Source: Haberlea rhodopensis
Taxonomy: Eukaryota > Streptophyta > Magnoliopsida > Lamiales > Gesneriaceae
Direction of reading: 5' to 3'
NCBI GenBank assembly: GCA_907163345.1
Contig: CAJQUN010000467.1
Span: forward strand, 186,001-250,000
Length of the DNA stretch: 64,000 nucleotides
The translations under genes were made by a program, and so were the position numbers. Under the pieces are notes generated by a model. That model was given only the letters and a program-made list of their open reading frames with translations. It was not told the DNA's origin and searched no databases. This document shows positions 42,102 through 53,060 of the stretch, piece by piece; position 1 is the stretch's first letter, and the number at the start of each line of letters is the position of its first letter.

Positions 42102-43594
42102 TGTTGGGATATGCCCTAAGACAAATCATTAGATGATTGTTTTGACATACAATGTTTATGATTTTATGAATGGCAATTCATTATTATATATTATTCTTTT
42201 AACTGTGCAATGTGAATTAATATATATGTTAATGTCCTTAGAATAATATTGTATTATTCTTAAAGATGTCCCTAGTCAAGTATTATCATGAATAGGGATA
42301 ATGATAATACGTAGAGACTAGTATGTGTTGATCGATGAATTGTTCATTGATATGAGATATCAAATCAACATATGGGTACATGTTAGAGAACGATGTACTG
42401 GACAGACCCACCATGAGAATGCAACATGGATAGTTATATGATCGTCATATGCAATTCTCATAGTGATAATAATGTATGTAATCCTTACGACTTGTGATCA
42501 TCAGAGATCCCAACATAAGGAGTTATGTATCTTGATATTGTCAAACGTTACCCGTAACAGGGTATACTATAAAGGCGACTATTGGATACACTACGAATTA
42601 TGTAGAGGGATGTTGACTGATCGAGATAGGATTTGTCCCTCCTATATAACAGGAGATGTGTTTGGCCCTTGATCAAGTGAGAACTAAAATGCATGGCCAT
42701 GCTCGAATGAGTCGATATGAGATATCGAGCTTATTCGTTTATTCTAGTTCTACTTGGGGATCAAGAATTAAAGATTGGATATACGAGTATGACTATTCAA
42801 TGACTCGTGTTCAATCTAAACACAAAGGACAAAGGGATTAAGTTACATGGTTAATATTATCACAAGTTCTAAAGGTTATGTCGAGTCATTGACATTCTTG
42901 TAATTTGGGTAGCCTCGATGTGTTGCTAGACACCGCTCCTTGCTTCTAACGTAAAATGAGATTTTATGTCACTGCCAACATTACAAGATCCTATCGGGTC
43001 GCACAAAAGATTAAATCGATAAAGGGAATTAAATTCATTGGATGAATTAAATAATTAAGAAGAGTCTTAATTAATAATTATAAGGATTAAATTAAAATCA
43101 TGGGCTTAAGCCCATGAGGCTTTATGAAAGCCTTTAATTAATCATATATAAATTTGTTAACAAGGTGTTTAATTGGATTAACACATCATATCATAAAACC
43201 TAGCACCAAAGAGGCTCTCGGCCGCCGCACCATCTTGAGCTCTCGGCCTCTTCATAGCCGTGTGGTTCGTGGTGACTTTGTGCCATCATTTGATTGTGAA
43301 TCAAGTGTGGTTTTTGGTTCCGGTTTAAGAACTTGTCTAGCAACTTGTTCTTAAACTATCCCCTTTTGTTCGATTTGATCGTGTGGATACCGTGGAGGCA
43401 AAACTTGACAAGTTTTGCTAGTGACTCGAAGGAGACGTTGGACGTGGTGCTGCTCCGTGGAATCGGCTCAAACACGCTACAAGGGTGAAACTTTCGTAAA
43501 TCCTTCATCCGATATGATAAACTTAGTATAGATCCGCGGTTTAGTAATCCAAAATTTTATTTCGCTGCGTTGTATGCTCTAAGGATTACTTACA
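42102..43594 (+). repeat. 3' LTR of copia element (1,493 bp)
   Basis: TGTTGGGATATG to TTACTTACA, followed by the target duplication GATAT. It is nearly identical to the 5' LTR. Confidence 0.95.
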
Positions 43595-44409
43595 GATATC
43601 TAGTCGCATGCGGCTTCAACTGCCTCGATGCATAAGCTACCACATGCTTATCTTGCATCAATACACACCCAAGGCCCTGAAGCGATGCATCAGTATAGAG
43701 GACAAACCTAGTGTTCTCCGTAGGAATCACCAACACAGGCACCGTCGTCAACCGGTGTTTCAACTCCTGGAAGCTTTCCTCACAAGCCTCAGACCAAAAG
43801 AATGGTAATTTTTTTTGGGTCAACTGTGTCAACGGCTTGGCGATCTTTGAAAATCCCTCGACGAAGCACCGATAATAACCGGCCAAAACCAAGGAAGCTC
43901 TGTATCTCGGGCACAGAAGTGGGTGCAGCCCACTCCATCACAGCCTCAATCTTCCTGGGATCCACCGATATCCCACTGCTAGATATGACATGACTCAAGA
44001 ACACCACACTGCTTAACCAGAACTCACACTTGCTGAGCTTGGCATATAACTGGTGATCTCTGAGAATCTGAAGTACTGTTCTCAAGTGTTTCACGTGCTC
44101 TTCCTTGCTCCGGGAGTAAATGAGTATGTCGTCAATAAATACAATGACGAACTGATCAAGATATGGTTGAAACACTCTGTTCATCAAGCTCATAAAGACA
44201 GCTGGGGCGTTCGTCACACCGAACGGCATCACTAGGAACTCATAGTGCCCATACCGAGTCCGAAATGATGTCTTCTGCACATCCTCCTCTCTGACCCGAA
44301 TCTGGTGGTACCCGGATCTCAAATCAATCTTGCTATATAGCTTTGTGCCTTGCAACTGATCAAACAAGTCGTCAATCCTTGGGAGAGGATACTTGTTATT
44401 CACTGTGGT
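43595..44409 (-). pseudogene. Gypsy-2 reverse transcriptase and N-terminal RNase H
   Basis: It continues the Gypsy-2 gag-pol after the TAG at 44410-44412. RT motifs run KYPLPRIDDLFDQLQG, KIDLRSGYHQIRV, MPFGVTNAPAVFMSLMNRVF and FIDDILIYS. The RNase H domain starts with LYTDASLQGLG. Near 43885 one extra base shifts the frame within SFLGLAGYY, so two overlapping open stretches cover the region (44403-43789 and 43892-43590). The segment ends at RYP, where the copia inserted. The coding continues at 27621. Apart from the stop, the shift and the insertion, the catalytic residues are intact. Confidence 0.88.
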
Positions 44410-46332
44410 CTAATTCAGTTGCCGGTAATCGATGCACAACCGCATCGAACCATCCTTCTTTTTCACAAAGAGAACCGGTGCGCCCCATGGCGATAGGCTA
44501 GGGCGTATATATCCTTTGTCAAGGAGTTCCTGCAACTGCTCCTTCAATTCCCTTAACTCCGTCGGTGCCATCCTGTAAGGTGCACGAGAGATAGTGGATG
44601 TCCCCGGTAATAGCTTAATCCCAAATTCGACTTCTCTAGCCGGTGGGAATCCTGGGATCTCCTCCGGGAACACATCAGCAAACTCTGCTACCACTGGTAC
44701 ATCCTCAACTCTCAACTCTTTATTCTTTCCCAACGTGTCCACGGCATTGATGAGATAGCCTGTGTGACCACGTTCCAACAACTGGGACATTTTGATTGCC
44801 GAAATCAACGGAATCTTCGCACGAGAACCGTTCCCATAAAAAGTCCACTGTATCCCCAAATCAGATCTGAACCTTGCTGGTCTCTGCCGACAATTTACCA
44901 CTGCCTGATATATGTTCAGAATGTCAATGCCCACAATGCAGTCAAAGTCTGACATGCCCAACACAATCAAATCTGCCTTCAACTCGTTGCCCTCAAAATA
45001 AATGAGGCAATCCGCAAGAAACTGATCGACAATAACACTTCTTCCAGTGGGTGTCGAGACCATGAGAGGCGTGGGTAACGAAGACGTGCACATATGGTGT
45101 CTCTCCACAAAGCCAACAGATACAAAAGAGTGGGAGGCACCTGTATCTATCAAAATAAAAGCAGGGTGCGTAAATAAATGGCACGTACCGGCGATCACCT
45201 CCTTCGGGGCTGCCTGGGCCTGCTCCCTAGTCAGTGCATACACCTGCCCCTGGGACGGTCCCACTGTCTGACCTTTCGATGGTCGAGGCATAATCTGCTG
45301 CCTCTGATGCACTGTCCTGTCCTCAAATCTCGGCCTGTTCCCTTGAAAATCTGACTGTCCTCCCCGAGTGGGGCAATACCGAGAGATGTGGCCCATCTTA
45401 CCACAACTGTAACAAGCAGGGCAATTGCTCGAAGAGTGTGGCCCTCCACAATTGTCGCACCTTGTCTCCCTCGATCTATTCCCTTGCATAGGCCCCGGGT
45501 TGGCCGACCAATTGCTCTTCATGTTCTCTTGCTTCCGATTAAAAGATTTCTTTCCACTGAACCGAGAGGATGAAGAAGCACCACGAGGCTTAAATGACTC
45601 TCCTCGTGGACTCAAGCTATCAGTAACTTGCCTCTGTTGTGGCACATGTGGGGGTACAGCATTAGGGTAGGCCCCAACTCCGATCTTCGCAAGTTCTGCT
45701 CTCGTAAGAGCATCATCCAATGAAGTGGGGTTGTTGGTGATAACCCGGTCAAATAGCTCCGGCCGTAACCCCTTCAGAAAGTGCATCATCTTTGCATGTC
45801 CGCTTGTGGCAATATGAGAGAGATACCTCAGCAATGAAGAATAGTGCATAGCATAGTCTGACACTGTCATGTCTCCTTGCTTCAAGTTTGTGAACTCATC
45901 TTCATTTATCTGTCTCGCAGCAGCAGAAAAATACCGGTTCAGAAACCAGGTTCTGAAGAGAGTCCAATCAATTAACATACCCTGAGCCCTCAGTTCCATC
46001 ACCGTGGTCTTCCACCACATGGAAGGTTTCTTTGCTAGCTGGAACTCCGCCAACCTCAGCCATGCCGTCCCTGCACAAGGAGCGGACACAAATATCTGTT
46101 CCAGTCTCTCAAGCCATTCCTCAGCCTCTTCCCCTGTCTCTGTCCCCTCAAACTGGGGCGGGTGGAAAGTCAGAAACTGAGTCAAACTGAGCTCACCAGG
46201 TAGTAACAACTGAGCCACTGGTTCCACACCTACAGCTGGTGGAGGTAAATGGTTTGTCTGACCAATGCTCGCATTAACACTGCCAACGACACCTACCTCT
46301 TCATTGAGGTTCCCCAAGTTCATAGCCGCCAT
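44410..46332 (-). pseudogene. gag: Gypsy-2 gag and protease
   Basis: The ATG at 46332 (MAAMNLGNLNEEVG) starts an open frame of about 640 codons. Upstream in-frame codons begin at TTG and are not the likely start. The gag domain spans about 60-210, with YFSAAARQ and LRPELFDRV. Two cysteine-histidine knuckles follow near 290-320, including CYSCGKMGHISRYC. The protease motif LIDTGASHSFVS is near 395. The start of RT (KKKDGSMRLCIDYRQLN) precedes a TAG where Gypsy-1 has a lysine codon. This nonsense change separates gag-protease from the rest of pol. Gag and protease themselves look functional. Confidence 0.88.
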
Positions 46333-46532
46333 GCTGTAACACAAGGGTTAACAACAATTCCAAAACAACAACATATATGTTATGCCGTTAGATAACAGGA
46401 ATGATAATAAGTATGACAGTATAACAGTATATACATCAATATGCACCACATGCATAAATATGCCCCAAATGTAAGCACCTAGCCAATCATGCTAAGGCTA
46501 CCCTTCACTCATTCCCGGGTTCTCTAACCACT

Positions 46533-46544
46533 GCTCTGATACCA
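46533..46544 (-). other. Primer-binding site of Gypsy-2, tRNA-iMet type
   Basis: The minus strand reads TGGTATCAGAGC, four bases inside the LTR end at 46549. Confidence 0.9.
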
Positions 46545-46548
46545 CTAA

Positions 46549-47986
46549 TGTAAGGACCCTAGTTCCTTAAGTGCGGATTAAAGGCATAAATAGAGCTGAC
46601 ATGCATTATCAAAGTTTAATAGTTCGTGTTGAGACTTTGAGCCTTAAGAATTACATGCCAAGTTAAGGACTCTCAAATGGATTAATTACATTCTCAAACA
46701 AATGAATGTTATTCCCTATAGCTTTACACTACTCCTAGAGTAAATACTATACAAAATAATCCTGTCCTTCCTATCAAAAGCGTTCTTCACGAGCTCACCG
46801 TCTCAACCCGTCTTAGCCCCTTTTATCATGCCAAAATGTACCTACAAGGACAACCCCCAAAACATGAGCATATAATAATTCATATCCAACACAATATGAA
46901 TATAAGGCGTAAATGCATAAACCATAATAAAACACTTCCTGTTTTTTCCCATGCATTTTAAACGCTCCCTTTTTGTTGTCCCTGTACCATAACTCATGAG
47001 TATAATCAATAGATTATTTAATGGTTCACACATGTCATGACATAACGCCATTCCATTATCACCAATTACCAATCCCTAGTCTGTTCATCACAGTGTATTT
47101 TAATGCCCCTCGCTTCACATATAAGCGGCATAGAATAACCTCGCTTCAATGGACATGCGGTACACCCACCCCTCGCTTCACATTTTAGTGGCAAATATTC
47201 TTTCCTCGCCTCATATGATAACCTCGCTTCAATGTGACATGTGGTACTCCCACCCCTCGCTTCACATATAGCGGCACAAAATAAATAGCGGCAAGCATTA
47301 AAATCATCAAGGTGATAACCATGACTCATGGGATGTGCACCAATAATCATCATATGCATATACAATCATCATGCATAATTCAACATGTATTTCCATCCAC
47401 AATGCAGAATTCCATATATACTCGCATCCACAATGCATAATCAATGAGTATAATAGATACATGTACAGTTGGGTGCCCGTACATCTTCTACGTACCTTTC
47501 CAAAAGTGGGATTTGGTATGACTTTACTTCCTTGGTTGCGTCGCCACCTGGGATGGTTCTCCACAATCACACAACCCAATATTAGAAGCCAAATAATAGC
47601 CAAATACCAAAAATTCAACAAAAAACATCATTTCCCAAATTTCAGCAGCTGGCGATCGATCGCTGCATCGAGGCGATCGATCGCGAGCCTTGCCGATCGA
47701 TCGCTTCGATGTAGCGATCGATCGCCTGACCTTTCTGCCTCGCGGTGATCGATCGCGCCATATATGGCGATCGATCGCCTGCCTTACATTTCGCCACCGC
47801 CCTTCGGCGATCGATCGCTGCATTTGTAGCGATCGATCGCCACCTGCTGTGTGCGCGATTCTTCACCATTTTTGAGCATTTTCCAAGGTCTACCACAAAC
47901 ACTTCAAACTCAAACATTCCAACAACTCAAATACCATCATAACTCACTAAAATCCACATGAAACACCTCAAAAATCATACCCAACC
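46549..47986 (-). repeat. Partial 5' LTR of Gypsy-2
   Basis: Matches 23753 to about 25180 of the 3' LTR almost base for base. It ends abruptly after CAACC at 47982-47986, where a plus-strand LTR starts with TGTGATG. The remaining 600 or so bases of the LTR are not found in the window. Confidence 0.9.
47651..47841. repeat. CGATCGATCG palindrome cluster in Gypsy-2 5' LTR
   Basis: Eight sites, the same as in the 3' LTR, with a few single-base differences. At one site the 3' LTR copy is degraded (CCATCGATCG near 24971) while this copy is perfect. Confidence 0.92.
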
Positions 47987-48796
47987 TGTGATGTCCTGGG
48001 ATTATTAGTCTTAATCCCGGAGGGTTATTAATCCTTAATGGATTTATATTGTGGCAATTAGGAATTAATTGCGGTTTTGGGTCTCCCGAGGTTGTAAAGC
48101 GGGCATTTAGGATCGTTGGATCCAAAGGTCGAGATTGTATTCTCAATTTAGTGAAAAACCTATGATTTAGGTTTTTGGTGAGAGTCGGGATCCGGGATGC
48201 ATTCGTTGCATGTTGGGAATTTTGGTTATTGGTATGATTTAATCGGAGTGGGTTTTACTTATTTAATTTAAAACATGGCTAATGTGAGTCTTAATGCATA
48301 ATTGGATAAGGGGTTTTGAAATGTCATGTTGGACATAATTTTCATACCATACAATTATTTGATGCATGATATAAAAAAATGTTAAAAGAAACATTCCCCC
48401 TCCTTTACATCCCATCCACCCCATTCCATCATCTTTATGTCTTGACCTTGCCATCACCACATCCAACCCACCATTTTCGTTCCTCAACTTGGAAGGGAGG
48501 AGAAAGCTTTGGAAAAGAGCCATTTTCATGATTTCTAGCTAGAATCTTGAAGCTCAAAGGGTAAGCTACCAACCTAGCAAAGTTTTGTTGTATATTTGTT
48601 GGTTTTGGTGTTGTATCTTGGGGTTCAAGGGGTAGATCTTGTTCTAACATGGTTGTATGTGTTGGGGGTTAGGTTTTGTAGTGTTTAGATGGTTTTTTGG
48701 TTGGTTTTATGTTGTAAATCGAAGTGGGTTTGAGCTATAGGTGACCTGGTGTTGAAAGGAGCTCATTCTTGGAGGTTTCTCGCGTATACAAGGCTG

Positions 48797-48943
48797 CTCG
48801 ATCGATCTGAAATTATTTTCGATCGATCGAGCATGGCAGAATGTTTTTGTGGCTTTGGAACAGTGGACCGATCGATCGGTATTTTGACCGATCGATCGGA
48901 GGGTGGTTCTCGATCGATCGAGATGAAATTTCGATCGATTGAG
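48797..48943. repeat. CGATCGATCG palindrome cluster in plus-strand LTR
   Basis: Six sites with mixed flanks: CTCGATCGATCT, TTCGATCGATCGAG, ACCGATCGATCGGT, ACCGATCGATCGGA, CTCGATCGATCGAG and TTCGATCGATTGAG. Confidence 0.9.
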
Positions 48944-49300
48944 ATGGCCAGTTTGTTGGTGCCTCTTTTGTTGTTTCTTGGCTCTTTTTGGGTGTCTTGC
49001 ATGCTTCGCCCCGGGTTATTTTAAAAGGTTAATTGTCATGGATAGACAATATTTTTGGGGTATTATACATGCATAGCCGGGAACTTTTATAATTTGGTAA
49101 TCGTCATAGATAGACGATATGTTTGGGAGTTTTGAACGTGCTTGGGCACGTGGTTGCATGCTTATGCTTGATTGTGGGTTGTTTATGTGTTTTAGCACAT
49201 GTTTCACGGAGCATGGAACTCAAGCCAGGCTTGACATGGACTACGGAATTCTAAGGTACGTATAACGTACGAGCATAGCCTTTTATAATGTTGCAACTGT

Positions 49301-49535
49301 GAAATGCATGGTATATGGTAATTGTAATAAATGGGCATTGAAATGCATGGTTTGTGGTATTTACAATAAATGGGCATTGAAATGCATGGTTTGTGGTATT
49401 TACAATAAATGAGTATTGAAATGCACGGTATATGGTATTGGAAATAGATGGATATTGAAGTGCACGGTTTATGGTACTTGCAATAATTGGATAGTGAAAT
49501 GCATGGTATATGGTAACTGTAATAAATAGACATAC
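49301..49535. repeat. 39-bp tandem repeat, about six copies
   Basis: GAAATGCATGG recurs at 49301, 49340, 49379, 49418 (one change), 49457 (changed) and 49496, an exact 39-base period. Because 39 is a multiple of three, antisense frames show a 13-residue repeat, which is not evidence for a protein. Confidence 0.88.
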
Positions 49536-49740
49536 ATTGGAAATAATATGGTACCGCTTTCGAGCGAGCAACGATTGGGTGTTGTCGCCGTTGAGCGACC
49601 ATCGGTTATGACGCCGCTATTGTTGAGCGTGCGTAGGGTTTAGAATGCCGCTATTGTGGAGCGAGCAATGTTATGGGAACATGGAATCCTTGGTTAAATA
49701 TATGTGAAATCCATGGCCTATATATAATGATTTTATTCAA

Positions 49741-50381
49741 CGTGCAATGTCATGCATCGATGTATGTATAAAAATGATGTGCGTTAACAAAACATTTAAT
49801 TCATACACCAATGTTCCAATTCATGAATGCTATGAATGCCACATAATTTAAATAAAATCACGTAGCCACATAATCTCATGTAATTCACAGAAGTCAACAA
49901 ATCATATATCAAATGATACAGATACCTGTCGTATGTTACCCGATCGTAACATACCTTTACTTCTCGATACTTGAGCTATTAGAAGCTCTTTTGGACGATT
50001 TTTGGTGAGAGGAAGGGAAGAGGAGGAAGTTATTGGAGGTGATGAGTGGAAGCATGGGTTGAAGGATATGATGAGGTATGGGTTGCCAAGTGGGGGAAAG
50101 GTGGCCGAGTAGGGGGGGTGTGGGTTGGGGTGCCATGTGGTGTTTAATTGTGTCCCGTTATATAGCACGATGCATTAAAATATCCTCACTCGATATTTCA
50201 TAATATTACTTAATTAATACATCCCTTAAAACACCCAACATGCCCCCTAAACCATATCATCATAACATACATCACACCCCATTAAATAAGAACCCCCAAA
50301 TTAAATGTACCACAACCCTTAAAACACAACATAATCGTTTATGATAACACATAAACACATAGACATTTCGGGGGTATTACA
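49741..50381 (-). repeat. Shortened, chimeric 3' LTR of Gypsy-3
   Basis: From 49976 to 50381 it matches the last 416 bases of the Gypsy-3 5' LTR (56763-57178) closely, apart from a short indel. Left of 49976 the match stops abruptly. 49741-49975 has a gypsy-LTR-like inverted repeat (GTATGTTAC/GTAACATAC at 49931-49954) but is not the corresponding Gypsy-3 sequence. About 1.7 kb of LTR, including the palindrome cluster, is absent. The left limit is approximate. Confidence 0.65.
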
Positions 50382-50417
50382 TTACTCCCCTACTTATAAG
50401 ATTTCGTCCTCGAAATC
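50382..50417 (-). other. Hairpin and polypurine tract of Gypsy-3
   Basis: The minus strand has GATTTCGAGGACGAAATC (50417-50400), then TTATAA with the pol stop, then AGTAGGGGAGTAA next to the LTR start TGTAATACCCC. The arrangement is the same as in Gypsy-2 and Gypsy-4. Confidence 0.85.
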
Positions 50418-52104
50418 CACATGCATCACTATAACAAAACTAAACATAAAAACATACCGGAGAATAGTTCTGGATAGCGCTGCACCATATTCTGTTTCGT
50501 CTCCCACGTAGCCTCCTCGACACCCCGATGATCCCACTGAACTTTGACCATCGGTATAATCTTGCTTCGTAATCTGCAATCCTCTCGATCCAGAATTCTG
50601 ATTGGTCGTTCTACGTAGGATACATCTGAGTCCAACTGTACTTCAGTAGGCTGTAAGACATGAGACGGGTCTGGCTCATACTTCCCTAACATAGAGACGT
50701 GAAAAACATCATGCATGCCAGATAAGGATGGCGGTAGAGCCAAACGGTAGGCTAAAGTACCGATACGCTGCAATACTTCATACGGCCCAACATACCTCAG
50801 AGACAACTTCCCCCGCATACCAAACCGAACCACACCCCTGAAGGGCGAGATCTTCAAGAAGACCTTGTCTCCTAACTGGAATTCTAGTGGTCGTCGTCGT
50901 TTATTGGCATAGGCTGGGCCGCTTTCACCTTCTCGCATATCAACTTAATCTTGTCTTCCATATCCCTGATCATATCCGGTCCTCCGACCGCTTTACTAGT
51001 CAAGTCCTCCCAATACAGTGGTGACCTACAGCGTTGTCCGTAAAGAGCTTCAAAAGGAGCCATTTGAATGCTCGCCTGATAGTTGTTATTATAGGAGAAC
51101 TCCACCAGTGCTACTGAATCCTGCCACGGAGTATCAAACTCCAAAACACATGCCCTCAACATGTCTTTGAGCGTCTGAATGCTACGCTCTGTCTGGCCGT
51201 CTGTCTGAGGATGATAAGCTGTACTCAGTCTCACTTTTGTGACCAGAGCTGTCTGGAGACCCTCCCAGAAATGTGAAGTAAACCTTGGATCTCTGTCAGA
51301 CACAATCGAGACTGGAACCCCATGTAACCTCACCACATCCCGTATATATAATTGGGCCATCTTTAGGTATGTGAAAGACATACAGTATGGGATGAAGTGA
51401 GCCACCTTTGTCAGCCTATCCACGATCACCCAGATCGCATCAAATCCTGAGGCCGTCCTTGGCAAGTGGGTCACGTAGTCCATAGATATGTGCTCCCACT
51501 TCCACTTAGGTACTTCCAAGCTCTTCAGCTCGCCACCAGGCCTCTGCCTTTCTGCCTTTACCTGCTGGCAGATCAAACATCTTTTGACAAAAGCTATAAC
51601 ATCATGCTTCATGCGTCTCCACCAGAATTGACCACTTAGGTCCTTATACATTTTTCTTCCTCATGGGTGGATACTGAACCGGCTACTGTGAGCTCGCTCC
51701 AATATTCCTCTACGTAACTCCGGCGTATCTGGGACTACCCAACGGTTGCCCAGTCTTAAGGAATCATCCTCAGCCACTCTGAATTTTGATGGCTGACCCT
51801 GAAGTACTATCGACGACCATCTCTGAACCTCATCATCCGACCTCTGGGCTTTCATGATAGCCTCAAATATGTCTGGCTCGGCCAATAAGGTCGATACTCG
51901 TACCGGCGATGTGTCCACATCGAAATCATAGCCCAGATGGCAATAAGAAGTCATCATAGCTGATAAACACATAACGTCCTCAGCAGTACTCTTCACCTTC
52001 CGACTTAAGGCGTCTGCTATCAAATTTGCTTTACCAGGATGGTACTCAATCTCACAATCATAATCCTTGAGTAAATCCATCCGCCTCCTTTGGCGCATAT
52101 TCAA
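50394..52104 (-). pseudogene. Gypsy-3 RNase H end, integrase and chromodomain
   Basis: The tether EYHPGKANLIADALSRK (near 52060) is followed by the integrase zinc finger, which a TGA at about 51660 breaks right after IHP. The core keeps its triad in MDYVTHLPR, SDRDPRFTSHF and DGQTERSIQT. The C-terminal region (GDKVFLKISPFRG, YVGPYEVL) and the chromodomain-like block (VKVQWDHRGVEEATWE, YPELF) lie in two overlapping frames (50938-50429 and 50579-50394), so small shifts exist near 50890 and 50460. Compared with Gypsy-2 it retains the longer segment MLGKYEPDPSHVLQP before the chromodomain. Not translatable as one protein. Confidence 0.85.
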
Positions 52105-53060
52105 TTCAGCCTGAGTGAATAGAAACTTCAGGCCGCCAGTTCCAAATCATGGACTGGATACCCAGCCTCATGCGGCTTCAACTGCCTCGATGCATAAGCT
52201 ACCACATGCTTATCTTGCATCAGCACACAGCCCAAACCCTGCAGTGATGCATCCGTGTACAAGGCAAACCTCTTATTACTCAGAAGGAATCACCAATACA
52301 GGCGCCGTAGTCAAACGACGCTTCAGTTCTTGGAAGCTTTCCTCACAAGCTTCGGACCAATAGAACGGCACTCCTTTCTGAGTCAGCTGTGTCAGGGGTC
52401 TATCAATCTTTGAGAAACCCTCGACGAAACGTCGGTAATATCCTGCCAAACCGAGAAAGCTCCGTATCTCAGGTACAGAAGTGGGTGCAGCCCACTCCAT
52501 CACAACTTCAATCTTCCTGGGATCCACAGATATCCCACTGCTAGATATAACATGGCCCAAGAACACCACACTGCTCAACCAGAACTCGCACTTGCTAAGC
52601 TTTGCGTATAACTGATGATCCCTGAGGATCTGAAGTACTGTCCGCAAGTGCTCCACGTGCTCTTCCTCAGTCCGAGAGTAGATGAGTATATCGTCAATGA
52701 AAACTATGACGAACTGATCCAAATATGGCTGGAACACCCTGTTCATCAAACTCATGAAGACAGCTGGGGCATTCGTCACCCCAAAAGGCATGACTAGGAA
52801 TTCATAGTGCCCATATCTAATCCTGAAAGCTATCTTCTGTACATCATCTTCTCTTACTCGAATCTGATGATACCCCAATCTCAGATCGATCTTACTGTAG
52901 AGCCTCGTACCCTGCAACTGGTCAAACAAATCATCAATCCTTGGAAGCAGATATTTATTCTTTATTGTGGCTTTGTTCAGTAGCCTGTAATCGATGCACA
53001 GACGCATCGAACCATCCTTCTTTTTGACAAATAAAACGGGTGCACCCCAGGGCGTATGTA
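52105..53060 (-). pseudogene. Gypsy-3 reverse transcriptase and RNase H with internal deletion
   Basis: RT is open from 53007 to 52276 with RLCIDYRLLNKATIKNKY, MPFGVTNAPAVFMSLMNRVF and the catalytic FIDDILIYS. Downstream the frame breaks near 52285 (around PSE). RNase H remnants follow in another frame (ASLQGLGCVL, VVAYASRQLKPHE). At about 52133 some 85 bases present in Gypsy-2 are missing. They encode the stretch with TDHKSLKFL, so RNase H is damaged. Confidence 0.82.

Larger units (their letters stand above)
27622..43594 (+). mobile_element. Complete Ty1/copia element (15.97 kb including a nested element), TSD GATAT
   Basis: LTRs 27622-29112 and 42102-43594 start TGTTGGGATATG and end TTACTTACA. 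They are flanked by GATAT at 27617-27621 and 43595-43599. The LTRs differ at under twenty positions by eye (about 99 percent identity). An iMet primer-binding site and a polypurine tract lie at the proper ends. gag, protease, integrase and RT-RNase H follow copia order. Without the nested 7.1-kb Athila-like element the copia would be about 8.8 kb. The long LTR suggests a TAR/Angela-like lineage, but I cannot assign it firmly. Confidence 0.95.
23753..47986 (-). mobile_element. Gypsy-2: Tekay/Del-type gypsy element, split by a 16-kb copia and truncated at its 5' LTR
   Basis: On the minus strand: partial 5' LTR (47986-46549), primer-binding site, gag-protease, RT, RNase H, then a clean interruption at 43599/27621 by the copia element, then the rest of RNase H, integrase, chromodomain, polypurine tract and 3' LTR (25807-23753). 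The sequences on both sides of the copia join in frame. The overlapping part of the two LTRs is nearly identical. The 5' LTR is broken at 47986 by another LTR, so its outer end is not in the window. Confidence 0.9.
47987..49740 (+). repeat. Plus-strand gypsy-type LTR, 5' portion (family TGTGATGTCC)
   Basis: It begins TGTGATGTCCTGGG at the break in the Gypsy-2 LTR. Reading rightwards it has a CGATCGATCG cluster (48797-48943), a GTACGT-ATA-ACGTAC inverted repeat (49256-49270), 39-bp subrepeats (49301-49535) and an AGCG/CCGCT module (about 49550-49670). This is the mirror order of the minus-strand gypsy LTRs, so it is the same kind of LTR in plus orientation. Its 3' end is lost near 49740. The right boundary is approximate. 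Confidence 0.7.

Noticed and set aside
6083..43600. Insertion hot spot in RNase H, because both the SIRE-like element and the copia hit that domain and Gypsy-3 has a deletion there
   Set aside because: The three positions are dozens of codons apart and only three events are involved. Chance is sufficient without more data.
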